DNA of 64,000 nucleotides from Daucus carota subsp. sativus. Lineage: Eukaryota; Streptophyta; Magnoliopsida; Apiales; Apiaceae. The stretch covers positions 41,574,390 through 41,638,389 of the forward strand of contig NC_030384.2 of NCBI RefSeq assembly GCF_001625215.2, written 5' to 3'. The notes beneath the pieces are model-generated. The model worked only from the letters and a program-made list of their open reading frames with translations, was not told the origin of the DNA and did not search any database. The position numbers were made by a program, and so were the translations under genes. Below, in pieces: positions 1 to 12,491 of the stretch (positions within the stretch are counted from its first letter, which is position 1; each line of letters starts with the position of its first letter).

Positions 1-164
1 CTATTAGATAACATTTATATAATCTATATGTAAAAACTGACGGAAGGAAAATCACATAAAATGCCCAAATGAGTCCATGAAAACAGTTGCAACTTTCAAT
101 GTGAAATGCTGGGAAAATATGCAAAGGAATTCCATTGCCAAGTTTTCCCGGTTGTCAAAGATTG

Positions 165-3100
165 TCAAATAGGTTGCCACTGGTCGCCGGGAAATCTGTC
201 ACCTCTGGTTACAGGTTTCGCCTTGCGCTGAGTACTACCATTAGCCACCAGGAACATGAAAAGAACAATCAGGATTGCAAGTATCCACCACATCAATTGT
301 TTACAGTAGTGTCTCTTCCCCCTGTTGCGAAGAGCTGGGGGAATAGCAGCAGGTTTTGGTTTGCTGTACTTGTTAACTTGGGAAGATTTCTTAGGCTGTG
401 TCCCGGGACTGTCTGTCCTCTCTTCCTTAATAGACTCTGTCTGGACTTCAAGACCAGTTTCTCCATCGGTGTTTTTCTTTTCCTTTTTTCTTTGGCGCTT
501 CTCTTTATCCTACATACAAAGCAGTTACTATTATATCAAGACAAGAGTGCAATGCAAACCAAAAAATTTACAGAAGACAGTAATATGTATCCGAAGGATG
601 GATGTAAATGAAAGCAAAGTTGAAATGGAACGGCGATTACCTTTTCTTTCTGTTCTGCTTCCTTTTGAGCCCGTAACATGGCCCTCATCTGGGCTTTCTC
701 TGCATTTCTCTTTTTCCGCTCGAGTGCCTCCTGAGCTTTCGCTCTCTCCTCCTGTCGAATTTTCTCTTTCAACTTCGCAGCGATCTCTTCTTCTCTCACC
801 ATCTCAGCTTTCCTTGCCAATTCCAGCTCTTCCTCGGTTTGCTGTTTCACTTCCTCCTTTGTCTTAACATCTTCCAGGTAGTCAGAAACAATATTTAACA
901 CACTCCCAGACCCAGAAATAGGTTTGACAGATGTTTTGTCTTTTAAAATCTTGTTTTTAGGTTCTGCCACAACCCTGGCCTTCCCATCTACTTGTTCACT
1001 TTTAACAGGTTTCATTGAATTTTCTTGTTTCAGATTTGTAGCCAGTGATGGATAGGTTGTTCCCAGTGGAGTAGACTGTTGCATTTCCTCCTTTTCACCC
1101 ACATACATAGGAATTACAGGTGCCTCCTCATCAATTCCAAGTGAACGGCCATCTAATGTCTTTAGTCTCCTCAATGTGCTTCTGTTGTTGCATCTAACAT
1201 AGTCTTCCCGGAATTTATCATTCTTGTTCCAAAGGTCCATGAAAGTCTCCACCTGATAAAAAAAAAAACTTGCTAATGTAAACCAGAGGAAAGAAGATAA
1301 ATTTTTTCCTTTAACAAACAGGGTAAGCCTGACCAACCTGATTAGAGCAAAGACGATAAAGTGCCTCTTTATTTCCACTCAGTGCATAATCATTAGCTGC
1401 CTTTGCTTCATCCTTGTACATCCAGAAATTCTTGCTCTGCAATGTAATTACTTCTTATCAAATGCTGCATTATACTGCTTTTCAGCAATGTGTTGCTTTA
1501 GTGAATATATCTCTGTTATTGTATTGCTTCTGCTGCTTTTTTTTGTACTGAAACAGATTGTACTATCTATGTATATGACGCAGTGACAAAACTCCAGCAG
1601 TCCAACCTGATCTATGAGCCATTCGTTGGCCCTCATATTAATAGATGGTATAATAACGCATTCTCCGTACGACATTTGGTGTTGCCAAAAGGAGGACAAC
1701 ATTTTCGGATATCATAGACTTAGCATAAAAACATTTACATATCATTGATAGGGTCTATTGCAATCCAATGGAGAACAAGTAGACCAACAAAAAAGCAATA
1801 TAGAAATAACTAATAAGTATCACAAAATAAAGAGATGCAACTTAAGATACTGGAACAAACCTTCTCATGCAGCTGCCTTTTCAAACTAGAGAAATATTTG
1901 TATGCGTCTTGCCGAACATCATTGACAGCTCTGAACTGAGCCTGCAATTCTTTTAGCCTTATACTTTCACCATTATACTCCTTTCCTAACAGTATGACAG
2001 CAGCTTCAGCATCAGAAACCTTGGCCTTCAGATCACTTAGATCCCTCTTCAAAGTCTACATATATCAGCAAAAAAGAAGAAATAGTATATTAGCAAAAGA
2101 ATAATGCTCCGACTTCTGCCTATAAGAGTAATTGCTAATTGATAAATGGGAACCAGGAACAATTAAGTGAGAAAACTAAAGCTCCAACCGGGTTGATTTC
2201 GGATGTAGATTTTAAACATTTTACCTTTCTCAATTTGATGTGATGAGCTAGCGAAATCTGCATACTGCTTGTTCATTAAGGAACAACAGAGACACACATA
2301 CCTTTAGCTGCATTTCCATGGGTTCTATCTGACCAAAAGCTTGGTTAACTTCGTCCGCGGGACAGACATTGGAAGAAATTTGATCTCGTAGCTTTCTCAA
2401 TGTATTAATTTCACGTAGCAACTGCTTTTCCTCCTTCAAGGGATTGGTCTCATGCTCTATCATGTGTTCCATATGCGCTATCTGAAAAAAACCCATTAAA
2501 TAAGCTATAATTGGATTCAAGTTGTACATAATGCCAGTTGTTTTCATTTTTAGCAATTAGTTGGAAGAAATAAAAGTCATCGTAAGAGCAAATGCTTACC
2601 CTGTTAGTAATATCTATGACTGAAATCGAGTTCTTCACTCTATTTATATCATCTTGAATGGAATCTATTTCCTGTCTTTTGAGCTTAACTGATCTCCTTG
2701 CAGCTCTCTCATCTGATTTAGTAGCTTCATATTTATAATTAATTGATTGGAGCTTGGCCTGTTCATTGAACATTAGATTGGTTACAACTCAAGATATAAT
2801 TATATCATATACAATAAAAAATATCTAGTACGTACCTTTTTCATATCAATTTCACGTCGTATATCATCTCTTTTACTTGTCTTCTCATCAACCAACAGCT
2901 GAGCATCTTTTATTTGTTGTCGAAGCTTATCATCATCAAATCTGGGAAGTCTGACAAGAAATTGGAATGGCTTTGCCTTGGCCACAAAACCCAAATTTTG
3001 TCCATTTACAGAATCACTACTTGAAGAGTCCAGCAAAGGAGCAGGTCCAACATTAACTGGTCCACTTGGAACTTTAGATTCAGCTACAGTTGCATCTTTA

Positions 3101-5829
3101 GCAGGCACATCAGAATGGTACTGAACGCCAGTTTTAAAATTCATATCCACATAACTATCAGACCCAGAATTCATTGTTAAGTCCGCCCTCCCAGTATTTT
3201 CACTTTCACCATCTGAGATTTGGGATTTGGAAAGCACATCCACATCGCTTGATTTGGAAAGTAATTCTGCTGAATCAAAAGTACCAAATTCAATCTTCAT
3301 CGCAGATATCCCATCATTAGAATGGCGACTAGAAACACAATCAGAAATATCAGAATGTGTTCCAGTCGTAGCAGAGCCGGTCTTCACATCTTCTGAGTCA
3401 AGATTCTTAGTTTCCAATTCAGACTTCTTTTCAGTGACTGGAAAAGCCAGATTTCCAACTTCTGGTCCTCCTGCACTGCCATTGGAATCAGACTGGAAGC
3501 CTCCATCACCTTGAGCTTGCATTACCATACCATTGCATTGAGCATCATCAGAATTTCTGTTCAGCTCAAGTGAATTTGCACAACTGCCTATCTGTTTATC
3601 GAGATTTGTCTGTAAGGTGAGAGATTCATTTGTCATTGTCCCATCACCATTCGTCACCTGGATAAATCCGGATGGCTCAAGTTCTACCGTCGCACCATCG
3701 TTTGTACCAGCATTAATGCCTTCACCACAGTTCACTGGCACCTTTTCTATTGAAGAAATGCTTCCAGCATTTGAAGGAGTTGAATCTAGTTTGTTGACAG
3801 TTTGGCTCTCGTCAATGCTTTCTCTCGAACCTTCGTAATCATCTGCAGAAGCCATGGATATTCCTTTATTAGCTACTGCATTAATATCATTATTCAACTG
3901 AATTCCTCCCTCAATATCCCAATCCAGATCCTTCTCAGTTTTAAACTTGTCGCCATCCTCAAGTTCATTGAACAAACAATCAACAGATTCTGTGATCCTC
4001 ATTTGCGATCTCAAATTGTCTTCTCCTGATTCTAACTCAGCTTGCTCCTCAGGCTTTCTATCAACACTGCCAAATTCAGTCCCAGACTCGACCTTCGGCG
4101 GTTTACATCCAACAGCATCCAGAACAACAGTGTCGGATTTCTGACCAATAACTGCAGGCGAGACTATGACATCTTGCTGCACAGCCCTTGCACAGTTATC
4201 AGATATTTCATCATCCTCTGCAGATTTCATCACCGTAACCTTGCCCTCTCGTAGCTCTACATCATTAGCCAGATAATTGATTTGCTCTAACTTGGCCTGA
4301 TCTTTTCCAACATCAGAGGACACACAATCAACAGAACTTGTGACACTAATTTGAGGTTCCAAACTTTCCTCTGGTAACTTTTTCTCAGTTCGCTTCATCT
4401 GTCCTTCCCCAACATCAACCTCATATTCATGCTCAACCTTCGCCAATTCACATCCATCAGCCCAAAAAACAACAGCTTCAGATTTCTTATTCTCTCCTAT
4501 ATCTGCAGATGGCAGTACAACATTTTGCTCCACAGACTTAACGCTGTTCTCAGGTAATTCACGAGCCAATACTAATCCAATCACTTCCCCCTTCCTCTCT
4601 CCAAACTCTCTATCAGTGTCAGTCAGAGACTCTTGATTCTCTATCGGCTCAGTAGTAGACTCAAAGTCAGCTTGATCCTCAGCCTTAACCTCACAAGCAG
4701 GCTGGCCATCCTCTACCTCACCTATACTTCCAGTCTCAGCAAACAATTCACCATGCAAAGCCACATCTTTATCAGTCACCGTCGATAACCCACAATTATT
4801 CTCCTCTTTCAAATAATCTTGATCATTATCCCCAACCCCAACAACCCCTTCCCTATTTTCAACTTCTACACCACTCTCATCCTTCAAGCCAACTTGATCC
4901 TTAACTTCCCCCTCACAATCATTCCTCCCATTTCCAACAACTACTTCCCCATTTTCTACCCCGACACCGCTCTCATCCTTCAAGCCAACTTGATCCTCAA
5001 CTTCCACCTCACGATCACTCCTCCCATCTCCAACAACTACTTCCCCATGTTCGAGCCCGACAACACTCTTATCCTTCAAACTAACTTGATTCTCAACTTC
5101 CACCTCACGATCATTCCTCCCATCCCCAGCAACTACTTCCCCATTTTGAAGCTCGACACAAGTCTTACCCTTCAAGCCAACTTCCACCTCACGATCATTC
5201 CTCCCATCCCCAAAAACTACTTTCCCATTTTGAAGCCCAAGACAAGTCTTATCCTTCAAGCCAACTTGATCCCCAAATTCCACCTCACGACCATTCCTCC
5301 CATCCCCAACAACTACTTCCCCATTTTGAAGCCCGACACCACTCTCATCCTTCAAGCCTCCTTGATCCTCAACCTTCACCTCACAATCAGCCTGTCCATC
5401 GCCTACTACACCGACACCTCCATTCTCAACAACCAATTCACCATGCAAAGCCCCACCTTTATCCATCACCGCAGCCAACACATGATCATTCCCCTTTCCC
5501 GCAAACTCTACGTCATCTCCCCCAATCCCAACAACCACTCCCCCATTCCCCACTCTCCCATCACCATCCTTCAAAAACACCCCCTCTTTCACCTCCACAT
5601 TACAATCCCCACCACCAACAGGATCACCACCGCCATTTACCTTACTGACAAAAACATACGAACCACCATCACCACCACACGCATTGCCATTCCCTTTACA
5701 GTCCACAAAGTCAATCTTGGTCCCACCAAAATCTCCACCGACTTGGGTCAGATCCTGGTGTGAACTCAATTCCACACCACCCGTTAAGCCCTTTAAACCC
5801 ACCATATCATCCCCAGTACCAGCCATCAT
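165..5829 (-). CDS. Proton pump-interactor (PPI1-like) protein, seven coding exons
   Basis: Exons in transcript order, read from splice sites and frame: 5829-2836, 2758-2600, 2481-2302, 2055-1861, 1436-1338, 1252-641, 509-165. They join in frame to about 1,527 residues. The family signature KPFQFLVRLPRFDDDKLR lies near residue 945 at the end of exon 1. It is followed by a long charged coiled-coil region, a Lys/Glu/Arg-rich helix in exon 6, and a hydrophobic C-terminal anchor (residues about 1484-1503, WWILAILIVLFMFLVA) with a short basic tail. Arabidopsis PPI1 binds the autoinhibitory C-terminus of the plasma-membrane H+-ATPase and sits on ER or plasma membranes through such an anchor; the same role is inferred here. 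PPI1 is roughly 600 residues, so the acidic N-terminal 900 residues are unusual; they include degenerate tandem repeats at 4860-5400. The start is the first of two adjacent ATG codons. Family assignment is firm, exon edges good. Confidence 0.9.
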
Positions 5830-5862
5830 TTAAACCCACAATTACAACACGATCACACAGTT

Positions 5863-6045
5863 CTACGACAAAACAAACGCGCACAAAAAACCCCATAAAT
5901 TATCTTCCTCACAGATCCACAAAAACATAATAAAATCACATAATTACAAAACCAAAACACGTGCATTGTACCTAAAAAACAGTGTCACAGTATATAAAAC
6001 AACAACACGCACACACAATCAAAAATTTTAATTGAATTAACATAC
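5863..6045 (-). other. Probable intron in the 5' UTR of the proton pump-interactor gene
   Basis: On the minus strand a perfect donor (CAG|GTATGT) lies at 6046/6045. A possible acceptor (CGTAG|AAC) lies at 5863, about 30 bases before the start codon. The stretch between has no coding potential. Leader introns are common in plant genes. This is inferred from splice consensus only, and the acceptor is the less certain end. Confidence 0.45.
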
Positions 6046-6221
6046 CTGACTCCTTGTGATCAGCAACAGAGCCCCTGATCAAAATCAAAGAGTGCACCAA
6101 ATTAAAACTGCAATTAGGGTTTAATAATTGGGAATGAGAGCTAAGCAAGACAAGAAGCGAGAATTAACAACTGGGAATTTTTTGCTGCTTGTGTTGTGTG
6201 AAAAGGCTGAGGGATAGTGAC

Positions 6222-6232
6222 GATATATATAG
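6222..6232 (-). promoter_or_regulatory. TATA box of the proton pump-interactor gene
   Basis: The minus strand reads CTATATATATCG, followed within about 30-60 bases by a pyrimidine/adenine-rich leader. It lies about 180 bases before the probable leader-intron donor and about 400 bases before the start codon, as expected for a core promoter. Confidence 0.55.
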
Positions 6233-6429
6233 GAGTCTTGTAGATGTAATTAGTATCCTATTGTTCAAACAATCCTCCTTACCGTGGCCATAACATTTAC
6301 TGCTGTATCCTCTTTTTATCTCCAGAGATTTTGTTGAACACATAGTCAAATTTTTAGGTGGGGAGTGCCACATTTTTTTTTTTATTATTTTGCCACACCA
6401 ATTTAGCAAATTCATTCCCTAATTGGGTA

Positions 6430-7490
6430 TGCATAATAATCATAGATGTATTCTAATTTCAAGATTACCAGAGGGGAGAAACAACTAATTTTTCAATGCT
6501 TTTTAAGAAATTTTGATGAGATGTTAATTAGTTAAGTATGTGAATTAATAATTGATATTCTTGTGTTTTTGAAAGAAGGATTTCGGAAATCCGATACGGA
6601 AATTGGTATCAAAGACGATGACCTAATCTGGTATCTGACATAATTTGGTATCAGAGACGTAAAATAATATGTTGTAAAAATAATTAAATGATCATTATAT
6701 TTAAAAGCGTCTCAGATAGATATGAACAAACCTGACATTCGATAATACGATCATCGTTTTGAATTTCACGAACATGAAGTAGGGTGATAATCGCCCATAC
6801 ATGATTACTGTATCCATAAAATATGCCTCAAATATGCCTCATGTCTTTTAATAATATTCAATCGTAAAGATTGAAGCGAACCATCGCTTTCAAGCTTGAA
6901 ATTCGTGTTACAGTTCGAACAATACCTAATGAATATGGACCGAGAACAGATTCAATCGAACAATATATAATATAAATCGAACAAATAATACGAAATATAT
7001 CTGTCATTGAAAACTGTTACAAAATTTTATAAGTATGATTTCGACTAAATTGATCAAGTTTTTTGCAATTGAACATTTACATGGACAACTGATTAATCAT
7101 TCATAGATGCTAATATATTTGCGAATCAAAATTCTTGTTTAGTAAATATTATTACTTAATATGACACACAATTTATAAGAAAATCAGTAAATTATTGCAT
7201 AAAATAAAAGGTTGAAAGGTCGATCATTACCTATGTATTTCTGATTTTTTTTGCCGATCGACTTGAACGAACGGTGATATATTTCTGGTGCCGGACATTG
7301 TTATCGGATATAACTGATCGAGCAGAGTAATATTTTAGTATCAGGAAGAAGAAAGTCAGGGTATATCGATATGTGAATAACCAAGAGTGTATTTATATAG
7401 CATGATACCTTCGAAAAGTATATTATTTTTTTAATCGTTAAAATATATTTTTATTTATTATAATTGAAGAGTAAAAATCATCTAATAATT
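6430..7490. other. Intergenic DNA, no gene seen
   Basis: This AT-rich stretch has no long open frame. Around 6600-6660 the phrase TGGTATCAGAG resembles a retrotransposon primer-binding site. No matching terminal repeat or coding remnant was found nearby, so nothing more is claimed. Confidence 0.4.
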
Positions 7491-7491
7491 A

Positions 7492-7741
7492 CTCTCTCCG
7501 TCTCTCTCATTTCTTTACACTTTTTTTTACATTATCCGACACGCATTTTCAGGGGCATATAAAATATGGTTCCAAAATTTTTTTTTGGAAATTTTCTTTT
7601 TATGTATAAAAATTTAGATGGTAAATATTTATTCAGAAGGAAAATAATTCAAAATATTTATCAAACTAAATTTAATGAGGGCATTCGAATGCGTGCCGAG
7701 CCCCGTTTCCCAATGTAAACAATTGAGGGGAACGAAAGGAG
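7492..7741. mobile_element. Stowaway-like MITE, 250 bp
   Basis: The left end reads CTCTCTCCGTCTCTC and the right end, reversed, reads CTCCTTTCGTTCCCC. Both are diverged forms of the Stowaway terminus CTCCCTCCGTYYC. A TA dinucleotide flanks each side (7490-7491 and 7742-7743), the target duplication expected for Tc1/mariner-type MITEs. No coding capacity. Confidence 0.65.
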
Positions 7742-7743
7742 TA

Positions 7744-8667
7744 CAAACTATCAGTTTAATAAAAACATTTGCAAAAAAATCATGTTCGAACTTCTTTCGG
7801 AAATATATTTGACACCAATTTTTTGCGCAAACTAATTTTTTTTATGTATTTAAACATATAAATTTAGACAATTATGTGATATATTAAATTAGATTTAGAT
7901 TCAATATTTTTTATAATTTAGGTTGATACAAAAGATTAATATATTTCAAATAATTCTATATTTTAATATATAAAAAAAATATAAAATAATAAAATATAAC
8001 AATTTTAGAATTACTATTAACATAGTCTTAAATTTATAATATGTTATTGATTACCTTGTTTAAAAACTAATTTTTTTATTATTATTTGATCTATTGTCTT
8101 TACATCCTTATGTTAATTTAAAATTACTTATGCATTATAATTTAATTTAGTCTAAATTGAAAGATATTGTCATTGTCAAATACTTAGTTCAAGAGTGTAA
8201 ATAGTAAAATTTGTTGTGTGCTTAGTAACATGTATTTAATGTATTATAATTAAAATTATCTACAAGTAATCTTTTTACTGGATATTTTAATGTATCTCGT
8301 TATCTGAAAGTAACTGTTGTAAGATCAAATGTTATCTGCAAATATAAATATTTATCATAATATTATATTTAAAACTATCTGCAAGCGAATTTTTTATAGT
8401 AAATGTTATGAGATCACGATGTTATCTATAAATATAAAAAGTCAATAAGATATTGAAAATTATCATATAATCTATAGGATATTATAAACAATATTATCCT
8501 ATACAGTATCTCCCACCTAACAACTAAATTTTTATTTCTATGGATAAACGTATTTAATTATATTATTTTTTTGTTTCATCTTTTGTCTATAAATACTGGT
8601 ATGCTAGTTTATTTTGTTATATTTGGATGATGTTGAATGTCTCTATAGTTGTATACACTCATGATCA
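7744..8667. other. AT-rich intergenic DNA with weak internal repetition
   Basis: No gene is visible. Between about 8280 and 8440 short phrases built on TGTTATCTGCAAATATAAATA recur imperfectly, suggesting a decayed repeat of unknown class. Confidence 0.35.
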
Positions 8668-9224
8668 GGGATGACAACGAGTCGGATATCGATCGATTTT
8701 AGCTAATTCAAATATTTTTGTGTCTTAAAACTAAATCTAAATTCATCGGATTGCGGATAAGTTAAATTTCTTCGGGTTACAAATTTTTAAATAATACATG
8801 CAAGTACATTATACTTAATATGAGCAATTAATAACATTTTTTGTTATTCTAGCAAATAATATAATGTGTGTGTGTAACACATAACATTATAAACAAATAA
8901 GTTTAATTGGTAATATATGAATTGTTCGGAAATTAAATTATTATAGTCATTGAATTAAGAACTAAATGATTTTTTTCATGAAATAAAAGAATGGAATAAT
9001 TTGAATATTGATTAATATTGAAATGGGGCAAGAAACGTATTTATAGTATTTGTATTGTATCTAAAATATTAATATATAAATTATAATATGAATGTGTGTG
9101 TTTTATCGAGTTTCGATCGGGTTTCAGATTTCGATTCGGCACACGTAAGATCCAAATCAAAAATATCAGTTTCGGTAATATCCAATCTGATCGGAACGGA
9201 TCAGATTATTTTACCATCTCTCGA
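8668..9224. mobile_element. Candidate hAT-like non-autonomous element
   Basis: The left end starts GGGATGACAAC and the right end, reversed, starts TCGAGAGATGGTAA; the two resemble each other around the core GRGATGRYAA. CATGATCA (8660-8667) and CGTGATCA (9225-9232) could be an 8-bp target duplication with one change, the size hAT elements make. Internal text near the right end (GATCGG and TTTCGAT phrases) echoes the left end in inverted form. The termini are degenerate, so the call is tentative. Confidence 0.4.
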
Positions 9225-9256
9225 CGTGATCAATTGGTAATAGGTTAACTTTAATT

Positions 9257-9355
9257 AATTTCATCAAATGAGTCATTATCATCTTATCCAGTGTCATTAT
9301 CAATTTCATCGAGTGTGTCATTATCATCTTATCCAGTGCCATTATCATCCTATCC
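9257..9355. repeat. Tandem repeat, about 45-bp period
   Basis: Two adjacent copies of a unit beginning AATTTCATC and containing GTCATTATCATCTTATCCAGTG start at 9257 and 9302, followed by a shorter third piece. A run of TA and then GA dinucleotides follows near 9385-9410. Confidence 0.7.
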
Positions 9356-9630
9356 ATAAATACAATACATTAAATTGATACACGTTATATATATATATAG
9401 AGAGAGAGAGAAAATCATTATATTTGAAAATCACTAATATATTATTTTAAATTTAATTATTTCATTCACATGCACTACTCAGAACTCTTAAGATTTTATT
9501 TAATGAGGTTTATATTTATAAAAATTACTTGATTTAAGATCATTCTCACAAACACGGTTAAAATTTATTTCATTCAGTTTAGATTATAGTCTCAGTTTAA
9601 TAAGTGAATTGTAAATGAGATGAGGATTTA

Positions 9631-9780
9631 AGAGCATCTTCGGTGGGTTCTTAAAACAAGATCCTAACTCCAAATTTAAAGATGATATGAAAAATTATAC
9701 TCTAATGGGCTCCTAGCAGCTCTTTAAAAATTTAAGAGTTTCCTCGTTCTCCTTTCTTTTAAAGAGCATCTAGGTGCTCT
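9631..9780. mobile_element. Short MITE-like element, about 150 bp
   Basis: The left end reads AGAGCATCTTCGG and the right end, reversed, reads AGAGCACCTAGATG, both next to TTA/TAA. Termini of the form GAGCA with a 3-bp TAA/TTA target fit PIF/Harbinger-type MITEs, as does the better-preserved element at 22730-23119. Exact ends are uncertain by one or two bases. Confidence 0.45.
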
Positions 9781-9783
9781 TAA

Positions 9784-12380
9784 CTTATTTTCATTGAATA
9801 AAATAATCACTTCTTTCTATTTTTATTCATGTCTCCCTAATTCTCTCTCCAACTTTTCTCTCAAATAATAATAAAATATGAATAAAGAGTAGGATTGGGG
9901 TTGTCACAATATTCAATGTATCAACTTACTACGAGCCACATATTATATTATTTTTTAAAAATAATAAAATCATGGATATTATTATTTTTAAAAAATAAAA
10001 ATAATATATTAAATATTGAAAATTCGGCTAATCGATCGTTTTTTCGATTAATTGTGATTAATAACCTAATAACCAAAAAATCGAATTTCAAAATTTTCAC
10101 TATCAAAAATCGAACCGAATTATATAATTTGATTAACCGAGCCGAAAAAATTCAATGATTCGGTACGGTTTTCGGTTAACCGAACAAGCTCACCCCTGGA
10201 TCCCTAGAGAAGATAATCCGGGACAGATTGTCAATATTTTATTCCATAGGATACTCCTAAATAGATTGTCGGAGAAAGACCTAGATTGAACGAGGCTATG
10301 CTTACGTCACCAGTAATTAAAGTGTGAAGCAGGATTAAGGCGTGGTCTAAATTTCCATTTTGGGACCAAGGACCACATCGCCTTTTCACGCTACAATTTG
10401 ACATGCGAGTTTCGCTTTGTCCCACGTTCACTTGATCAAAATTTCAGTAACTTATATAATCTAGCCTATCTAGGCTAGGTAAGAGCAAAGGCGTGTTTCA
10501 TTTACCTTTTCCTCCCGTAACCACGCATATCCTCGATAGTCAATTCCGAAGGCAGCCACATTTTTTCCTTGAAAACCAGTCCACCGAATATACAAGATTT
10601 TATTTTAAGATTTTTTGACAGGAATTTTATTCTAAATTGAACAAAGCTCAGAATTTTTTTTATTATATTAGTTTCGATCGCAGATTTTAATCTTATTCTA
10701 AATTTGTCAAATATAATTTTTATTTTAAGTTGAATAGGGCTCATAAGTTTGTTTATTATACTGGTTTGATCACAGAATTTAATTTCACAAATAAATCATT
10801 GAGAATATCAATAATTGAATTAAATATATTCTAATATTATTCAGACAATGATAACTACATATTCCGTTCTAGTGCCTCCTTCGCCGTGTACGAGTGTCTT
10901 GTAATGTTGCTGAATGAGAGCCTACTGAACAACACCGGTGGGAGATTTGAGCCTCGCAACGCCTCTGACGTGAGAATAAGTACGGGCGATGGAAAATAAA
11001 CTATATATGTGTGGTGGGTGAAGGTGTATGCCTGCAGCATATAGTAGCTTGGAGTGTGAGAAATACGAGTGTGTGGACAAAATTTTATAATTTCTTTACT
11101 TTAGAAGGTTTTATTTTATTTATCTAAATTTTTTTTTTGACAGAAATGCACTTGCCCGTAATGAGATACACCAATACTTCGAGAAGTTTCCTTCATTCAA
11201 AAAGCTTATTGAACCGAAAGACATGAAAATGTCTCCGGAAGTTTAGACAATAACACGTAATGTCCGAAAAGAAAAACATCCTAACTTGTAAGACCACGCT
11301 ACCTAAAACAAATACAATCCAATTAATAACAAGAAAATAATAATAATAAATTTAATTATTAAAATGGGTATAGTTCTCATTCTCAAAAAAAGATAAACCA
11401 AAAATAATTTATCAAAAACAGAAGATAAATAAAAGATAGAAAAAAAGTATATCTAACCAAAGGGAGACCCTTTGGCTAGATATAAAACAAGCTATATAAT
11501 TACTAAGAATAATTAATAATATAAGTAATATAATATAAAACATCTTCAAGATAATATCTAAAATTTTAGAAACAAATTACATATAATAAACAAGCCAACA
11601 AAATGGCACCCAATTGCCTTAGAAGGTTCTATTTTGATTCACTTTTTCTAATCAAATTTAAGTGGGAAATCTTTTTTCTCCCCGGAACATAATAAATAAC
11701 AATGAGCTAAAATATAAAAACTCAAAATTTTGTTTTAGCAAATAGTATTTGTATTTTTCATAATATTTTCCTAAAATTTAATTTATGAATTGTATCTGAT
11801 TTTGATTTTATGCGGATTCTTGATAAAATGTCACATAATTGTTATAAATTTTCTAGGATTTAAGCACAATTGATATAAACCCATCATTTCACAAAATCCA
11901 AAAAATTCATATACATATGATTACCATCAGATTTTAATGAATTTTAAACAATCCCAATTGAATATCATCGAATTTATAAACATAATTTAAATTTCTGATT
12001 GAATATTTATCGGATTCTGTAACATAATTTAAAATTTTAATTAAATATTTCTAGATTATAATGATTTTTAATCAAGTTCAATTGAAAAAATCTTTTTAAA
12101 CACGAATCCCCAGTATTCTAATAGGGTCAAGTTTAACAATTTATTCAGTTTTCGTAACAAAAAATTGTGATGGGTCAGCCTAGTAAAGGCAAGTCCAATA
12201 CTATGTTGCAGGAAAAAGTCGGGAAGAAAGTGTGTAATTTTCGCAATATAACAAATGAATCTATGGGCTTTTAAAAGTACTGGAAGCTTATACTTTACAA
12301 ACGGGTGGGCTGACTGCTTAGATACATACAACAACTACCTTGTACGTATCGCCGTCCTAGTGTAATATTACAAACTGCCT
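9784..12380. other. Intergenic DNA upstream of the PFP gene
   Basis: No convincing gene. At about 11452-11486 there is a hairpin, ACCAAAGGG AGA CCCTTTGG, inside TATATCTA/TAGATATA arms, possibly the core of an old MITE. From about 11780 to 12090 the sequence is built of loosely repeated phrases around AATTTAAATTTCTGATTGAAT, similar to 47260-47640. Confidence 0.4.
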
Positions 12381-12381
12381 G

Positions 12382-12389
12382 TATATAAA
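12382..12389 (+). promoter_or_regulatory. TATA box of the PFP alpha gene
   Basis: TATATAAA lies 110 bases before the ATG at 12492, followed by an ACA-rich leader typical of plant transcription starts. Confidence 0.6.
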
Positions 12390-12491
12390 ACCTCAAACAC
12401 ACAACAGAAGAAAATATTGTTTGGTTTGTTTCTAGGTATATCGATTATATTAAACGTTAATAAAAACAAAACGACGTCGGAGAATCGCGTT

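Noticed and set aside
4819..5763. Open frame of 314 codons on the plus strand
   Set aside because: It lies antisense to the repetitive first exon of the proton pump-interactor gene, reads as low-complexity Ile/Asn/Pro/Thr-rich text and has no promoter context. It is a shadow of the real coding strand.
6600..6660. TGGTATCAGAG, like the primer-binding site of an LTR retrotransposon
   Set aside because: No flanking long terminal repeats, gag/pol remnants or polypurine tract were seen, and the phrase recurs here only in degenerate form.
12068..12334. 88-codon minus-strand frame upstream of the PFP gene
   Set aside because: It lies in the PFP promoter region, lacks motifs, and overlaps AT-rich repeat text.
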